DNA from: Sphingomonas aerolata
GTDB taxonomy: Bacteria; Pseudomonadota; Alphaproteobacteria; Sphingomonadales; Sphingomonadaceae
Assembly (NCBI RefSeq): GCF_003046295.1
Contig: NZ_PZZN01000001.1
Span: 186,001-250,000 of the forward strand
Length of the DNA stretch: 64,000 bases
Direction: 5' to 3'
In this document: positions 26,612 through 36,883 of the stretch, in pieces
Layout: every line of letters starts with the position of its first letter
Position numbering within the stretch: the first letter of the stretch is position 1
Notes under the pieces: model-generated
The model's input: the letters and a program-made list of their open reading frames with translations, nothing else
Database searches by the model: none
What the model was told of the DNA's origin: nothing
Translations under genes and position numbers: made by a program

Positions 26612-27796
26612 ATGCGCCCTCTCGTCCCCGTCGCCGAAGCCCAGTCCCGCCTCTTCGCCATGGCATCGCGCGTGCCGGCCGAAACCGTGCCGCTGCGCTC
26701 GGCGATGGGTCGCTGGACGGCGGAGGATATTCTCGCCCGCCGCACCCAGCCTGCGACCGACCTCTCGGCGATGGACGGCTATGCGATCCGCTACGCCGAT
26801 CTGCCCGGGCCGTGGACGGTCATCGGCGAGAGCGCGGCCGGCCGCCCCTTCACCGGCTTGGTCGGCGCGGGACAGGCGACGCGCATCTTCACCGGCGCGG
26901 CGATGCCCGCGGGCGCCGACACCGTGCTCGTCCAGGAAGAGGCCGCACGCGACGGCGACCGGCTGATGCTCGACGGCGAAGGCCCCGCCTTTGAAGGCCG
27001 CAACACGCGCCGCAAGGGGCTCGACTTCGCGACCGGCACGCGGCTGATCGCGGCCGGCGACCGGCTGACGCCCGCGCGCATCGCGGTCGCTGCGACCGGC
27101 GGACACGGCACGCTGTCGGTCGGCCGCCGGCTGCGTGTCGCGGTCGCCGCGACGGGGGACGAGCTCGTTCCGCCCGGCTCGACCAGCGACCCCGTCCCGC
27201 TACCGGAATCAAACGGCATCATGCTCGCCGCGATGCTCGCCGACCTGCCCGTCGACATTATCGATCTCGGAATCCTCCCCGACCGGCTCGACACGCTGCG
27301 TGACGCCTTTGCCGGGGTCGATGCCGATCTGCTCGTGACCACGGGGGGCGCGTCGGTCGGCGATCACGACCTCGTCCGCCCCGCGATCGAGGCGGCTGGC
27401 GGGACGATCGACTTCTGGCGGATCGCGCTGCGCCCGGGCAAGCCGATGATGGCGGGCACGCTTGGCCGGACGATGCTGCTCGGCCTGCCGGGCAATCCCG
27501 TCTCCGCCTTCGTCACCGCCATCCTCTTCGTCCGCCCCGTCGTCGCGCACATGCTCGGCGCGCGCGATCCCCTGCCGCAGACGACGCATGCGCTGCTCGG
27601 CGAGGATCTTCCGCCCAACCAGTCGCGGACCGACTATATGCGCGCCGAACTGCGCGACGGCCGTGCCTATGCCTCGACCATCCAGGACAGCTCGATGCTG
27701 CTGACGCTCGCCCGCTCGTCCTGCCTGATCGTCCGCGACGGCGACGCGCCGGCGGCAAGGGCGGGCGACTCGGCGGAAATCCTCGTCATCGCGTGA
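26612..27796 (+). CDS. moeA: Molybdopterin molybdotransferase MoeA
   Basis: MoeA inserts molybdate into adenylylated molybdopterin to complete the molybdenum cofactor. The 394-residue protein has the N-terminal SAMDGYAIR motif (about 50-58), FTGAAMPAGADTVL, the MoaB/Mog-like domain with LVTTGGASVGDHD (about 241-253) and the C-terminal LPGNPVSAFVT. GGAG six bases before ATG 26612 supports the start; an ATG 24 codons upstream is not conserved. The 247 bp upstream, shared with the divergent riboswitch-2 transcript, must hold both promoters; I could not pick them out with confidence. Confidence 0.92.
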   Translation: MRPLVPVAEAQSRLFAMASRVPAETVPLRSAMGRWTAEDILARRTQPATDLSAMDGYAIRYADLPGPWTVIGESAAGRPFTGLVGAGQATRIFTGAAMPAGADTVLVQEEAARDGDRLMLDGEGPAFEGRNTRRKGLDFATGTRLIAAGDRLTPARIAVAATGGHGTLSVGRRLRVAVAATGDELVPPGSTSDPVPLPESNGIMLAAMLADLPVDIIDLGILPDRLDTLRDAFAGVDADLLVTTGGASVGDHDLVRPAIEAAGGTIDFWRIALRPGKPMMAGTLGRTMLLGLPGNPVSAFVTAILFVRPVVAHMLGARDPLPQTTHALLGEDLPPNQSRTDYMRAELRDGRAYASTIQDSSMLLTLARSSCLIVRDGDAPAARAGDSAEILVIA

Positions 27797-27822
27797 CGTC
27801 ACCGCTTGACGAAGCTGCAAGT

Positions 27823-27848
27823 GTTCCATAGAAGTTCCTCGTCTGTTC
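27823..27848 (+). promoter_or_regulatory. Overlapping LexA operators (three GTTC half-sites)
   Basis: GTTC occurs at 27823, 27834 and 27845, each pair separated by exactly seven bases. This gives two overlapping copies of the alphaproteobacterial SOS box GTTC-N7-GTTC, 17 bases before the lexA start codon and overlapping a plausible TTGACG -35 (27806) promoter. It indicates autoregulation of lexA. Confidence 0.9.
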
Positions 27849-27864
27849 CGGACGGAGAACCGTT

Positions 27865-28599
27865 ATGCTCACGCGCAAGCAGCACGAGCTTGTCTGCTTC
27901 ATCAATGACCGCCTCGCCGAGACGGGCGTGTCGCCCTCGTTCGAGGAGATGAAGGACGCGCTCGACCTGAAATCGAAATCGGGCGTGCACCGTCTGATCA
28001 GCGCGCTTGAGGAGCGCAACTTCATCCGACGCCTGCCCAACCGGGCGCGGGCGCTCGAAGTGCTGCGGATGCCCGAGCGTCCCGAGGCTGCAATCGCACA
28101 GACTGCGGCGAAGTCGGGGCCGAAGGCGGCTGCGGCATCGGCATCGGCCGGCACCGTATCTGCGCCGGACATGGCAAGCCCCGCGCCCGCATCGCCCGAC
28201 CGAATCGCCGCGAACGACGTTGTCGAGATCCCGCTGCATGGCCGGATCGCCGCCGGCGTCCCGATCGAAGCCTTCGAGGGCAGCTCGATGCTGGCCGTTC
28301 CGGCCGCACTGCTCGGCACGGGCGAGCATTATGCGCTGGAGGTTTCGGGGGACTCGATGGTCGAAGCCGGCATCCTTGATGGCGATTACGCGCTGATCCG
28401 CCGCACGGAAATCGCACGCGACGGCGAAATCGTAGTCGCGCTGATCGAGGACAGCGAAGCGACGCTTAAATATTTTCGCCGCGAAGGCGCGATGGTCCGG
28501 CTTGACCCCGCCAACCGTGCCTATGACCCCCAGCGTTATGCGCCCGCACAGGTCCGGGTTCAGGGCAAGCTGTCGGGTATCCTGCGCCGCTACGACTGA
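27865..28599 (+). CDS. lexA: SOS repressor LexA
   Basis: LexA represses DNA-damage genes and cleaves itself when RecA is activated. The 244-residue protein has an N-terminal winged helix ([17 protein letters not shown], recognition helix around [16 protein letters not shown]). An Ala/Pro-rich linker (about 80-115) follows, longer than in E. coli. The cleavage site is Ala130-Gly131 in GRIAAGVP, and the catalytic dyad is Ser164 in SGDSM and Lys203 in ATLKYF. It is 17 bases after a double GTTC-N7-GTTC operator, so it is autoregulated. GGAG about eight bases before ATG supports the start. The long linker explains the length above the usual 200-230. Confidence 0.95.
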   Translation: MLTRKQHELVCFINDRLAETGVSPSFEEMKDALDLKSKSGVHRLISALEERNFIRRLPNRARALEVLRMPERPEAAIAQTAAKSGPKAAAASASAGTVSAPDMASPAPASPDRIAANDVVEIPLHGRIAAGVPIEAFEGSSMLAVPAALLGTGEHYALEVSGDSMVEAGILDGDYALIRRTEIARDGEIVVALIEDSEATLKYFRREGAMVRLDPANRAYDPQRYAPAQVRVQGKLSGILRRYD

Positions 28600-29104
28600 C
28601 GAATGCCGGGGAGCGCTGGCGGTCATCACCGCCGCGCAACCGGCGGGTGTAGTGTTGAATGGGCCGCGATTAACGACATCCCTCTAAAACTGCCCTTTGC
28701 CTGCATTCGTCGGATTTTGGCGAGCCTGGCGGCCCCTCGCTCGGCATAAGCCCGGTACAATCCAATGCTACCGTTGGCCTCCGTCCCGAAGCCCCAGCCG
28801 AAACCAAGGGCAGAGACATGCGCAATATTACGGCTAGCGCGAGCGCCAGCCCCACCTCCCCCGTCATCCTGACGAAAGTCAGGATCCAGAGCCCGGTACG
28901 CCACCCCTCATGACTTTGGGCTCTAATCGCAGCCTGGATGACGGTTGGCGCGAAATACCTCCCGTCGAAACTACTGACTGACAGAGATGTCGATCCGACG
29001 CGCTGACCAACGGCCGAGCACCATCGTCCGCGCTCCGGAATCGCGGCTTCCCCAACCGGTGGCCACGCCTTCGCGAAATCGTGACCCGACACTCCGGTCG
29101 CGGC
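28600..29104. other. Intergenic region between convergent lexA and comEC
   Basis: About 505 bp between the lexA stop and the comEC stop. A GGCGGT/ACCGCC hairpin lies 20-35 bases after lexA without a U-tract. A REP-like repeat occupies 28862-28944. I see no open frame with a convincing start and codon pattern, and no tRNA. Confidence 0.6.
28862..28944. repeat. Dispersed palindromic repeat (REP-like), copy 2
   Basis: Outer arms CGTCATCC and GGATGACGG flank a body beginning TGACGAAAGTCAGGATCCAG, almost the same as copy 1 at 24852. It lies between convergent genes. Confidence 0.8.
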
Positions 29105-31333
29105 CTATCGCTCCGAACACCCCCGGCCCGGCAACCGAAACCGGACCGCGGCCACACCCCCGGCCACCCCGCGCTGATCGCCCGCCGCCCCGAACCGTCG
29201 CGTTGACCGCGCCAGCGTCGGAGGATCGCGCCACGGGTGCCGGTCCCCCGGATTGAGCACCGTCACCATCTGCCCCGTGGTCAGCGTCAGCGCGATCCCC
29301 CCGGTCCGCGCGAGTACCGACCGGTCAAGCTTCAGCCATCGCGGTGTACAACCGCGCGGCAGCCCGCGCTCGCTGATGACGATGTCCGCGCGCCGGCAGG
29401 CGGCAACCATCTCGGCGATCGGCACCCGGTAAACGCTGCGCGTCGCCAGCACGCGCCAAGCCCGGCCGTGGGCGACGACATCGGTCAGGCACAGGTCGCG
29501 GCTGCACCGCGCATCGGGCTGATCCGCGAGCAGCAGCGGCTCACCATCGACCCCGCCATTCTCCGCCAGCGTATCGCGGACATAATCCCCCGCCCGATCG
29601 CGAAGCAGCGCGAGCCCGGCGGCGGTCCGGACCGCGACGTGGCGGCCATCGCCCGTCACCAGGATATCGGGTGACGGCGTCGTCAGCGCCCAGATCGCGC
29701 CGACCGCCAAGGGCAGGATCCCGATCCGTCGCCACCGCGTCCGCCACAGCGCGATCCACACCCCGCCAACGACCATCAGCGCAAACGCCCCGTCGGGAAC
29801 CGCAGGCAACGCGCGGACCGCGCCCGGTGCATGCGCCACGCCGCGCGCGAGCCACAGCAGCGCGTCGAGCGCATGCTGCACCAGCCACCAGGCTGGCGCG
29901 CCGAGCCCTATCGTGTCGAGCAGCAGCGCCAGCGCCTCGAACGGCATCACGACGAACGTGGTCAGCGGGATCGCGACGATATTGGCGACCGCGCCGTACA
30001 GCCCGGCCTTGTGGAAATGATAGACCGCGATCGGCATCAGCGCCGCCTCGACGACGAGCCCGGTCAGCAGCAGCGACGCGGCGCCGCGCAACAGGCGTCT
30101 GCCGCGGCCCTCGTCATGCGGCGCGAACGTGGCACGGACGACGGGATGCTCGTGCAGTGCGATGATCGCGGTGATCGCGGCAAACGACAGTTGAAAGCTC
30201 GGCCCGGCCAGCGATTCGGGCAGCGCGAGCATCACCGCGATCGCCCCCGTCGCGACCAGCCGCAACGTCATCGCCTCGCGCCCCATCGCCAGCGCGACCA
30301 GCACCAGCAACGCCGCGACGCAGGAGCGGATCGTCGGCACCTGGCTGCCCGTCAGCACGGTGTAGCCGATCGCCGCTGCGGCACCGGCAAGCGCGGCGAT
30401 CAGTGGCAGTCGCGTATGCAGCGCGAGCCACGGGCTGAGCGCCAGCAGCCGCACCACGATCAGCATCGTCGCGGCGACCGCCGCGGTGATGTGGAGGCCG
30501 CTCACCGACAGGAGATGCGCCAGCCCGGCGCGGCGCATCGCCTCCGCATCCGCGTCGCTGATCGCGCCGACGTCGCCGGTCGCCAGCGCCGCTGCGATCC
30601 CGCCTGCGCTCCCGTCGAGTTGCGCGACGATATGCCGCGACAACGCCACCCGGACCCCTGCGCCACCGCGGCCCGGCACTGTTACAACGACGGGGGAAAA
30701 ACCCCGCCCCGTCGCGCCGATTGCGCCGAACCAGGCGACGCGCGCAAAGTCATAGGCGCCGGGCACCGCCGGCAAGGGCGGCGGCATGAGTCGCGCGCGC
30801 AGCTTTATCGTCGCGCCGATCGCGAGCGCCGCCGGTGCATCCGCCTCTGCCAGGTTGATGCGGACGCGGCCGGGCAACGCAACCGGCGCGCCATCGGCGT
30901 CCTGCCCCGGCCCGACCGGCCGCACCGTCAACCGCACCAGCCGGCGCGCGACGAGCGGTTCGATCGTCTCGACCCGCGCCGACAGCTGCACGAAAGTCGG
31001 CCCCGCGAGCACCGGTGCCGCCACCCGGTCCGATCGTACCCAGATCAGCCCGATGCCCAGCGCCGCCGCAATCGCGCCGATCGCGAGCATCCGCGCCGCG
31101 CGCCCGCCGCGCCCCGCCGCAAGTCCGGCCAACCCGCCAGCGACCAGCACCAGGATCGCGGTGCCCCATGCCACGGGATCGGGCAGCACGAACCACAGCG
31201 CGATGCCGCCGCCTAGCCCGACCGGCAGCCATGTTATGAGCTGGTCGCGCTCTGCCTCCAGCCAGCGTTCGATCGCCCGGCCCGGCTCCGCCATCCAGGG
31301 CGGCACGCCCATTTGTCGCCGCCGGGGACGCAT
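29105..31333 (-). CDS. comEC: ComEC/Rec2-family DNA-uptake channel protein
   Basis: ComEC forms the inner-membrane channel for single-stranded DNA during natural transformation. The product (up to 742 residues) has N-terminal helices, an OB-like soluble domain, and the Competence domain with [19 protein letters not shown] and [18 protein letters not shown], followed by several more membrane helices. The C-terminal region ([17 protein letters not shown] onward) is a soluble domain without the HxHxDH metallo-beta-lactamase motif of Gram-positive ComEC. The start is uncertain: ATGs at 31333, 31312 and 31294 are all without a clear ribosome site; frame extension further upstream overlaps gltX and is spurious. 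Divergent from gltX. Confidence 0.85.
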   Translation of the reverse strand: MRPRRRQMGVPPWMAEPGRAIERWLEAERDQLITWLPVGLGGGIALWFVLPDPVAWGTAILVLVAGGLAGLAAGRGGRAARMLAIGAIAAALGIGLIWVRSDRVAAPVLAGPTFVQLSARVETIEPLVARRLVRLTVRPVGPGQDADGAPVALPGRVRINLAEADAPAALAIGATIKLRARLMPPPLPAVPGAYDFARVAWFGAIGATGRGFSPVVVTVPGRGGAGVRVALSRHIVAQLDGSAGGIAAALATGDVGAISDADAEAMRRAGLAHLLSVSGLHITAAVAATMLIVVRLLALSPWLALHTRLPLIAALAGAAAAIGYTVLTGSQVPTIRSCVAALLVLVALAMGREAMTLRLVATGAIAVMLALPESLAGPSFQLSFAAITAIIALHEHPVVRATFAPHDEGRGRRLLRGAASLLLTGLVVEAALMPIAVYHFHKAGLYGAVANIVAIPLTTFVVMPFEALALLLDTIGLGAPAWWLVQHALDALLWLARGVAHAPGAVRALPAVPDGAFALMVVGGVWIALWRTRWRRIGILPLAVGAIWALTTPSPDILVTGDGRHVAVRTAAGLALLRDRAGDYVRDTLAENGGVDGEPLLLADQPDARCSRDLCLTDVVAHGRAWRVLATRSVYRVPIAEMVAACRRADIVISERGLPRGCTPRWLKLDRSVLARTGGIALTLTTGQMVTVLNPGDRHPWRDPPTLARSTRRFGAAGDQRGVAGGVAAVRFRLPGRGCSER

Positions 31334-31391
31334 GCTAGAGGCGGCGACGGCTGATCCGGCCATCGTTTCTACAGTCTGGGAGCACCCGCGG

Positions 31392-32837
31392 TTGGGCGCA
31401 ATATCTGATACGGATGCCGTCGTTTCGGCCGCACCCGTGGTTACTCGTTTCGCTCCGTCGCCGACGGGGTTCCTGCATCTTGGCGGCGCACGCACGGCGT
31501 TGTTCAACTGGCTGTTCGCCAAGGCGAACGGCGGCAAATTCCTGCTGCGTATCGAGGATACCGACCGCGTGCGGTCGACCCAGCCGGCGATCGACGCGAT
31601 CATCGACGGCATGCGCTGGCTGGGGATCGACTGGGACGGCGACGTCGTCATGCAGTTCGCCGGCGCCGATCGCCACGCCCGCGTCGCGCACCAGATGGTC
31701 GAGGCCGGTCACGCCTATCGCTGCTACATGACCAATGACGAGATCGCGGCGATGCGCGCCGAGGCGCAGGCGGCCAAGAAGCCGCTTCGCATCCGCAGCC
31801 CGTGGCGCGACCGTCCGGCGAGCGAGGCCCCCGATCTTCCCCATGTCGTCCGACTGCGCGCGCCGCAGGAGGGTGCGGTCACGATCGAGGATCGCGTCCA
31901 GGGATCGGTGACGGTCCGCAACGAGGAAATCGACGATCTTGTCCTCCTCCGTTCGGACGGCACGCCGACCTACATGCTCGCGGTCGTCGTCGACGATCAC
32001 GACATGGGCGTTACCCACGTCATCCGCGGTGACGATCACCTCAACAACGCGTTCCGCCAGTTGCCGATCTACCGTGCGATGGACGCGATCGAGGGCGGCT
32101 GGCCCGATCCGATCTATGCGCACATCCCGCTGATCCACGGCCCCGATGGTGCGAAGCTGTCCAAGCGTCACGGCGCGGTCGGCATCGAGGCATATCGCGA
32201 CGAGATGGGCATTCTGCCCGAGGCGTTCGACAATTACCTGCTGCGGCTCGGCTGGGGGCACGGTGACGACGAGATCATCAGCCGCGACCAGGCGGTCGAA
32301 TGGTTCGACCTGTCGGGCGTCGGCAAGTCGCCCTCGCGCTTCGACCTGAAGAAGCTCGAGAATCTGAACGGCCACTATATCCGCGAGGCCGATGATGCGC
32401 GTCTGGCCCAGCTCGCCGCCGATCGGCTCGGCCATGCCCTGCCCGATGGCGGACTCGACCTTCTGACTCGCGCCATGCCGGTCCTGAAGCCACGTGCAGC
32501 GAACCTGAACGAACTCGCCGAAGGTTCGAATTTCCTGTTCAGCCAGCGACCTTTGGCGATGGATGACGCCGCAGCGAGCCTTTTGCAGGGTGAAGCGAGT
32601 GCGATTCTGACGAACGCGCATGCTGAACTTGACGCGCTCGACAAGTGGGATACGGAAGCGCTCGAAGGCGCGGTACGGCGCGTGGCCGAAGCGCGAAGCC
32701 TAAAGCTCGGGCAGGTTGCACAACCCCTTCGCGCCGCGCTGACCGGTCGCAAGACATCGCCGGGAATATTCGATGTGCTCGACCTGCTCGGGCGTGACGA
32801 GAGCCTCGGTCGGATCGCCGACCGGATGGCAGACTGA
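31392..32837 (+). CDS. gltX: Glutamyl-tRNA synthetase
   Basis: GltX charges tRNA-Glu (and in many alphaproteobacteria also tRNA-Gln, later amidated by GatCAB). The 481-residue class I synthetase has [13 protein letters not shown] (HIGH motif HLGG, 29-32), RIEDTD, the segment IRGDDHLNN and KLSKR (KMSKS motif, 255-259). I prefer TTG at 31392 because GGGAG lies nine bases upstream; a GTG at 31437 gives the minimal protein [11 protein letters not shown] but has no ribosome site. No ATG is available in frame. It is transcribed away from comEC and followed 25 bp later by gltA. Confidence 0.9.
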   Translation: MGAISDTDAVVSAAPVVTRFAPSPTGFLHLGGARTALFNWLFAKANGGKFLLRIEDTDRVRSTQPAIDAIIDGMRWLGIDWDGDVVMQFAGADRHARVAHQMVEAGHAYRCYMTNDEIAAMRAEAQAAKKPLRIRSPWRDRPASEAPDLPHVVRLRAPQEGAVTIEDRVQGSVTVRNEEIDDLVLLRSDGTPTYMLAVVVDDHDMGVTHVIRGDDHLNNAFRQLPIYRAMDAIEGGWPDPIYAHIPLIHGPDGAKLSKRHGAVGIEAYRDEMGILPEAFDNYLLRLGWGHGDDEIISRDQAVEWFDLSGVGKSPSRFDLKKLENLNGHYIREADDARLAQLAADRLGHALPDGGLDLLTRAMPVLKPRAANLNELAEGSNFLFSQRPLAMDDAAASLLQGEASAILTNAHAELDALDKWDTEALEGAVRRVAEARSLKLGQVAQPLRAALTGRKTSPGIFDVLDLLGRDESLGRIADRMAD

Positions 32838-32862
32838 TAAGATTTCGAGGAAGGATACAAGC

Positions 32863-34146
32863 ATGAGCGAGACCGCAAACCTCAAGGTCGACGGCAAGGA
32901 ATTCGATTATCCGGTCATGTCCGGTACGGTTGGCCCCGATGTCATCGACATCCGCAAGCTGTACGCGCAGACCGACAATTTCACCTATGATCCGGGCTTC
33001 ACCTCGACCGCCTCGTGCCAGTCGAAGCTGACCTATATCGACGGCGATGCGGGCACGCTGCTCCACCGCGGCTACACGATCGGCGAGCTCGCCGAACAGT
33101 CGAACTTCATGGAAGTCGCCTATCTGCTGCTGAATGGCGAACTGCCGAGCGAAGACGAGCTGTCGACCTTCTCGAACACGATCACGCGCCACACGATGGT
33201 GCATGAGCAGCTCGCGCAGTTCTTCCGCGGGTTCCGTCGCGACGCGCATCCTATGGCGATCCTGTGCGGCGTCGTCGGCGCGCTGTCGGCCTTCTATCAC
33301 GATTCGACCGACATCCACGATCCGGCACAGCGCGTCATCGCGTCGCACCGCCTGATCGCCAAGATGCCGACGATCGCCGCCATGGCGTACAAGTACAGCG
33401 TCGGCCAGCCGTTCGTCTATCCGGACAACACGCTGAGCTACACCGGCAACTTCCTGAAAATGACGTTCGCCGTGCCGGCCGAGAAGTACGTCGTGAACCC
33501 GATCGTCGAAAAGGCGATGGACCGCATCTTCATCCTCCACGCCGATCACGAGCAGAACGCGTCGACCTCGACCGTCCGTCTCGCCGGCTCGTCGGGTGCC
33601 AACCCGTTCGCGTGCATCGCAGCCGGCATCGCCTGCCTTTGGGGCCCCGCGCATGGCGGCGCGAACGAAGCCGCGCTCAACATGCTGCACGAGATCGGCA
33701 CGGTCGACCGGATCCCCGAGTTCATCGCCCGCGCGAAGGACAAGAACGATCCGTTCCGCCTGATGGGCTTCGGTCACCGCGTCTACAAGAACTACGATCC
33801 GCGCGCGGCGGTCATGCAGACGACCGTCAAGGAAGTGCTCGGCGAGCTGGGCGTCACCGACCCCGTGTTCGACGTCGCGATCGAGCTCGAGCGTCTGGCG
33901 CTGAGCGATCCCTACTTCATCGAGAAGAAGCTGTTCCCGAACGTCGACTTCTATTCGGGCGTCATCCTCTCGGCGATCGGCTTCCCGACCTCGATGTTCA
34001 CCGTGCTCTTCGCGCTCGCCCGCACCGTCGGCTGGGTCGCGCAGTGGAACGAGATGATCACCGATCCCGACCAGAAGATCGGCCGTCCGCGCCAGCTCTA
34101 CAGCGGCCCGACGCAGCGCGACTATACGCCGATGGCGTCGCGCTGA
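32863..34146 (+). CDS. gltA: Citrate synthase (type I)
   Basis: GltA condenses oxaloacetate and acetyl-CoA in the first step of the TCA cycle. The 427-residue protein is the hexameric, NADH-sensitive bacterial type. It has an N-terminal beta domain, then [19 protein letters not shown], the active-site His in [12 protein letters not shown] (about 226-237), [10 protein letters not shown] and [13 protein letters not shown] (about 302-314). AAGGA before ATG 32863 supports the start. The codon use and short spacing behind gltX suggest co-transcription. Confidence 0.96.
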   Translation: MSETANLKVDGKEFDYPVMSGTVGPDVIDIRKLYAQTDNFTYDPGFTSTASCQSKLTYIDGDAGTLLHRGYTIGELAEQSNFMEVAYLLLNGELPSEDELSTFSNTITRHTMVHEQLAQFFRGFRRDAHPMAILCGVVGALSAFYHDSTDIHDPAQRVIASHRLIAKMPTIAAMAYKYSVGQPFVYPDNTLSYTGNFLKMTFAVPAEKYVVNPIVEKAMDRIFILHADHEQNASTSTVRLAGSSGANPFACIAAGIACLWGPAHGGANEAALNMLHEIGTVDRIPEFIARAKDKNDPFRLMGFGHRVYKNYDPRAAVMQTTVKEVLGELGVTDPVFDVAIELERLALSDPYFIEKKLFPNVDFYSGVILSAIGFPTSMFTVLFALARTVGWVAQWNEMITDPDQKIGRPRQLYSGPTQRDYTPMASR

Positions 34147-34147
34147 G

Positions 34148-34348
34148 ATGAAGCTCCGGCCGATCCTGATGGTCATCGGCGTGCTATGCGCGCTGATGGG
34201 GTTCCTGTGGATCGGCCAGGGGCTTGGCTATGTCCATTGGCCGCGATCGAGCTTCATGCTCGATCAGCGGCCTTGGGCGGACCGCGGCGCCGCGCTCGCG
34301 GTATTAGGCCTGGTACTGATCCTGGCCGCGCGTCGCCTGCGTCGGTAA
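34148..34348 (+). CDS. Small membrane protein downstream of gltA
   Basis: A 66-residue protein starting two bases after the gltA stop (TGAGATG). It has two hydrophobic helices (about 4-27 and 46-61) and a short loop between them with several aromatic residues and charged DQRPWADR, ending in an arginine-rich tail (ARRLRR). It probably sits in the inner membrane. The last 45 bp overlap the 3' end of the convergent histidine-kinase-like gene. I do not recognise a characterised family. Confidence 0.6.
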   Translation: MKLRPILMVIGVLCALMGFLWIGQGLGYVHWPRSSFMLDQRPWADRGAALAVLGLVLILAARRLRR

Positions 34349-35722
34349 CGACAACACGAACCGAGCCCCCTCGCCGATCGCGCTGTCGATCGTCAGGTCG
34401 CCGCCCATCGCCCGTGCCAGCCGCCGCGCGATATAGAGCCCAAGGCCGTTGCCGCCCGGCTCGGACGAGTCGACCCGCTCGAACTTCTCGAAAATCCGCG
34501 CATGATCCGCAGGCGCCACGCCCTTGCCGGTATCCGCGACGATGACGGTCACCTGATCGCTACCCGCATGCGCCGTCACCAGCACCGCGCCACCCGACTG
34601 CGAATAGCGCACCGCGTTGCCGATCAGATTGACCAGGATCTGCAACACGCGCCGGAAATCGCCGCGCCCGACGACGCGGGCTTCCGCGGCGGGCCGGGTG
34701 ATCGTCACATTCGCGTTGCCCGCTCGCACCGCCAGCAGCCCGGCCGCACGCCGCGCAATATCGGCCATATCGATCGTCTCGAGAAGCAGCGCGAAGTCGG
34801 GCCGCTCGACCGCCTGAAGATCGACCAGATCGTCGACCAGCGCCAACAGATGGCGGCCGGCATTGGCGATATCCGCGGCATAATCGGCATAATCGGGCTG
34901 CACCAGGCCATCGGTCTGCGCATGGATACTGTCGGCGTTCGCGACGATGCGCGCCAGCGGTGTCCGCAACGCGCGGTCTAGCCCCGCGGTGAAGGTCGGC
35001 GACAGCTGGTCCGCCCCCGCCGGCCGGGGCTTGGCGGGCGGCGATGGTACGTCCGCGGGATCGTCGATCAGTTGCCCGCTGCCGATGAACCCTGCAAACG
35101 CCCGCTCCGCGTCACGGCGAACCACGGCGCTCAGCATGATCGCGCGGCCCGACCCCCGCAGCCGCGCGGGCTGTGCGTCGAGCGGCTGGCGGCGCGCGAC
35201 CGCGTCGAGGATCGGCAGCGCGCCGTCATCGCCGCTGTCGAGCATGACGAGGCTCGTCAGCGGCTTGCCGAGCAACGCGAGCGGGTCGACGCCCATGCGG
35301 GGCCCTGCGTCGGGCGATACGAATGTCAGGCGAAGTGCTGCGTCGGTTTCCCAGCGCCAATCGGCACCACTCGACAGGAAATCGACGCCTGCACCGGGGT
35401 TCGGTGCCGCTGGACGCCATGGCTGGAGTTCACGCCAGCCGCTCACCGCAAGGCCGACCGTATCGCCCTCGGGCTGCGCACGGACCCACAGATCGAGATC
35501 GACGTCGTCATCGGCGATCACCACGCTGCGCGAAACCGCGATTCCCAGCCGGCGCGCCAGGCGGGCGATCATCGCGAGCTGCGGCACCGCGATCGGCGCG
35601 CCGATCACCCCCCCGGCGCGGCTGTTGAGCGCAAGCAGGATCGGATCCGCCGACAGCAACACGCCGTCCCCTGCCACTTCCGCCATTGCGACCGCAGTGT
35701 CGCCTGTCGTATATCCCGTCAT
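34304..35722 (-). CDS. Histidine-kinase homologue with Arg in place of the phospho-accepting His
   Basis: A 472-residue soluble sensor-kinase-like protein. A PAS-like segment is at about 116-190 and a dimerisation helix region at about 240-305. The HATPase domain (345-460) has N-box NLIGNAVRYS, G1 DTGKGV, F-box IFEKFERV and G2 GNGLGLYIARRLA, all intact. The H-box, normally SHELRTPL, reads DRALRTPL: residue 250 is Arg (codon CGC at 34973-34975), one base from His (CAC). By family logic it cannot autophosphorylate in the normal way. It could be an ATP-binding pseudokinase, or act on another protein. It is the last gene of a four-gene minus-strand operon (ATGA overlap with the DUF2336 gene) and converges on the small membrane protein. 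Confidence 0.75.
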   Translation of the reverse strand: MTGYTTGDTAVAMAEVAGDGVLLSADPILLALNSRAGGVIGAPIAVPQLAMIARLARRLGIAVSRSVVIADDDVDLDLWVRAQPEGDTVGLAVSGWRELQPWRPAAPNPGAGVDFLSSGADWRWETDAALRLTFVSPDAGPRMGVDPLALLGKPLTSLVMLDSGDDGALPILDAVARRQPLDAQPARLRGSGRAIMLSAVVRRDAERAFAGFIGSGQLIDDPADVPSPPAKPRPAGADQLSPTFTAGLDRALRTPLARIVANADSIHAQTDGLVQPDYADYAADIANAGRHLLALVDDLVDLQAVERPDFALLLETIDMADIARRAAGLLAVRAGNANVTITRPAAEARVVGRGDFRRVLQILVNLIGNAVRYSQSGGAVLVTAHAGSDQVTVIVADTGKGVAPADHARIFEKFERVDSSEPGGNGLGLYIARRLARAMGGDLTIDSAIGEGARFVLSLPTQATRGQDQYQA

Positions 35723-36849
35723 CGTCGGTCTGCCCCGGCCAGCGCCCGCAACGCAGCGCGAAACTCGCGGTGCATCGCCAGCGGTGCGATCGCCGCGCGC
35801 GCATCGTCGACCCCGACGCTCGCGATGCTGTCGAGCGCGTCGGCGAAACTTTCGATATCACGGCGTGGATCGGCATCGGCCAGCGCCAGCCCGATCCGCG
35901 CGATCGTCTCCCGGTCGAGATCCGCCGCCCGCAGCGCCAGCCACAGTTGCTCTCCGTCGGGATCGAGTACGATCACCCGGACCTGTTCGGCATCGATCCC
36001 GATCGCATGCGCCAGCACCGCGACGAACAGGGTCAGACGCCGGTCGCCGAGCGCCTCCACCAGCAGCGCCGGCAATTCGTCGCGACGGGCATCGATCGCC
36101 GCGGCGAGGCGGATCGCGACCGCCTCGGGGCGCTCCGCGTCATCATGCGCGGCAAGGCTGCGCAGCGCCGCTTCGGTGATCGCCTGATCGCTCTGGCCGC
36201 GGCCCTGCATCGCGACCATCTCGCCAGCGTCCTTCAAGGCATCGTCAAGGCCGTCGCGCACCGCCGCGGCAACCCACCAGACGAGGCGGCGATGCAGGTC
36301 GGCGGGCACGTCGCTTCCCGCGATCGCTCCCGATTCATTGGCCGCGCGACGCCGGCTTTCCGCCGCGAGCAGCGCGCCGGCCGCGGTGGCGACGGTCGTA
36401 TCCGACACACCCGTCAGGCGGATCAACAGGCTCGGCTCCTCGGGACCGGCGATCGCGGCGGGAAGGGCATCGGCGATCAGGTCATGCCGGACGCGTGCGA
36501 TCAGGTCCTTCATGAGATCGCGATCGCGCAACACCCCCGACCGCGTCAGCCGCAGCAAGGCGCCGCCCTGCGTCAGGATCGCCTCCGCCCGCGTCGTCTC
36601 CCCCAGCCCGGCGAGAACGCGGGCGGCATGGCGGCGGATATCCGCCTCGATCGCCCCGATGATCCCGCGCAGGACATGTGCCAGCATCAACCGCGTACGT
36701 TCCTCCAGCCGGGCATCGGCGGTCAGAAAAAAGTCGGTGATCGTGGTTTCCAGCCGGTCGTCGGCCCGCTGACGCGCACGCGCGGCGCGCGCGATCGCAC
36801 TCGCGCGTGACAGCGCGGGATCAGGCAAGGGTTCAGAGCCAACCGACAT
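35719..36849 (-). CDS. DUF2336 domain-containing protein
   Basis: A 376-residue, mostly helical, soluble protein of the DUF2336 family, which is largely restricted to alphaproteobacteria and has no established biochemical role. Visible features are repeated acidic/Arg-rich helices (for example ERTRLMLAHVLRGIIGAIEADIRRHAARVLAGL near residues 50-82) suggesting HEAT-like packing, and RRLVWWVAAAVRDGL near 185-200. Its stop overlaps the start of the kinase homologue by ATGA, so the two proteins are probably made in fixed ratio and may interact. G-rich GGGGGTAGG lies about ten bases before the ATG. Confidence 0.7.
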   Translation of the reverse strand: MSVGSEPLPDPALSRASAIARAARARQRADDRLETTITDFFLTADARLEERTRLMLAHVLRGIIGAIEADIRRHAARVLAGLGETTRAEAILTQGGALLRLTRSGVLRDRDLMKDLIARVRHDLIADALPAAIAGPEEPSLLIRLTGVSDTTVATAAGALLAAESRRRAANESGAIAGSDVPADLHRRLVWWVAAAVRDGLDDALKDAGEMVAMQGRGQSDQAITEAALRSLAAHDDAERPEAVAIRLAAAIDARRDELPALLVEALGDRRLTLFVAVLAHAIGIDAEQVRVIVLDPDGEQLWLALRAADLDRETIARIGLALADADPRRDIESFADALDSIASVGVDDARAAIAPLAMHREFRAALRALAGADRR

Positions 36850-36883
36850 GCGCCGTGCCTACCCCCTTATTATTAAGGCGGTA

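Noticed and set aside
28618..28634. Hairpin after lexA considered as terminator
   Set aside because: The stem is only six base pairs and no run of T follows.
28600..29104. Small frames of about 90 codons between lexA and comEC
   Set aside because: They cross the palindromic repeat and show no start context, motif or codon bias.
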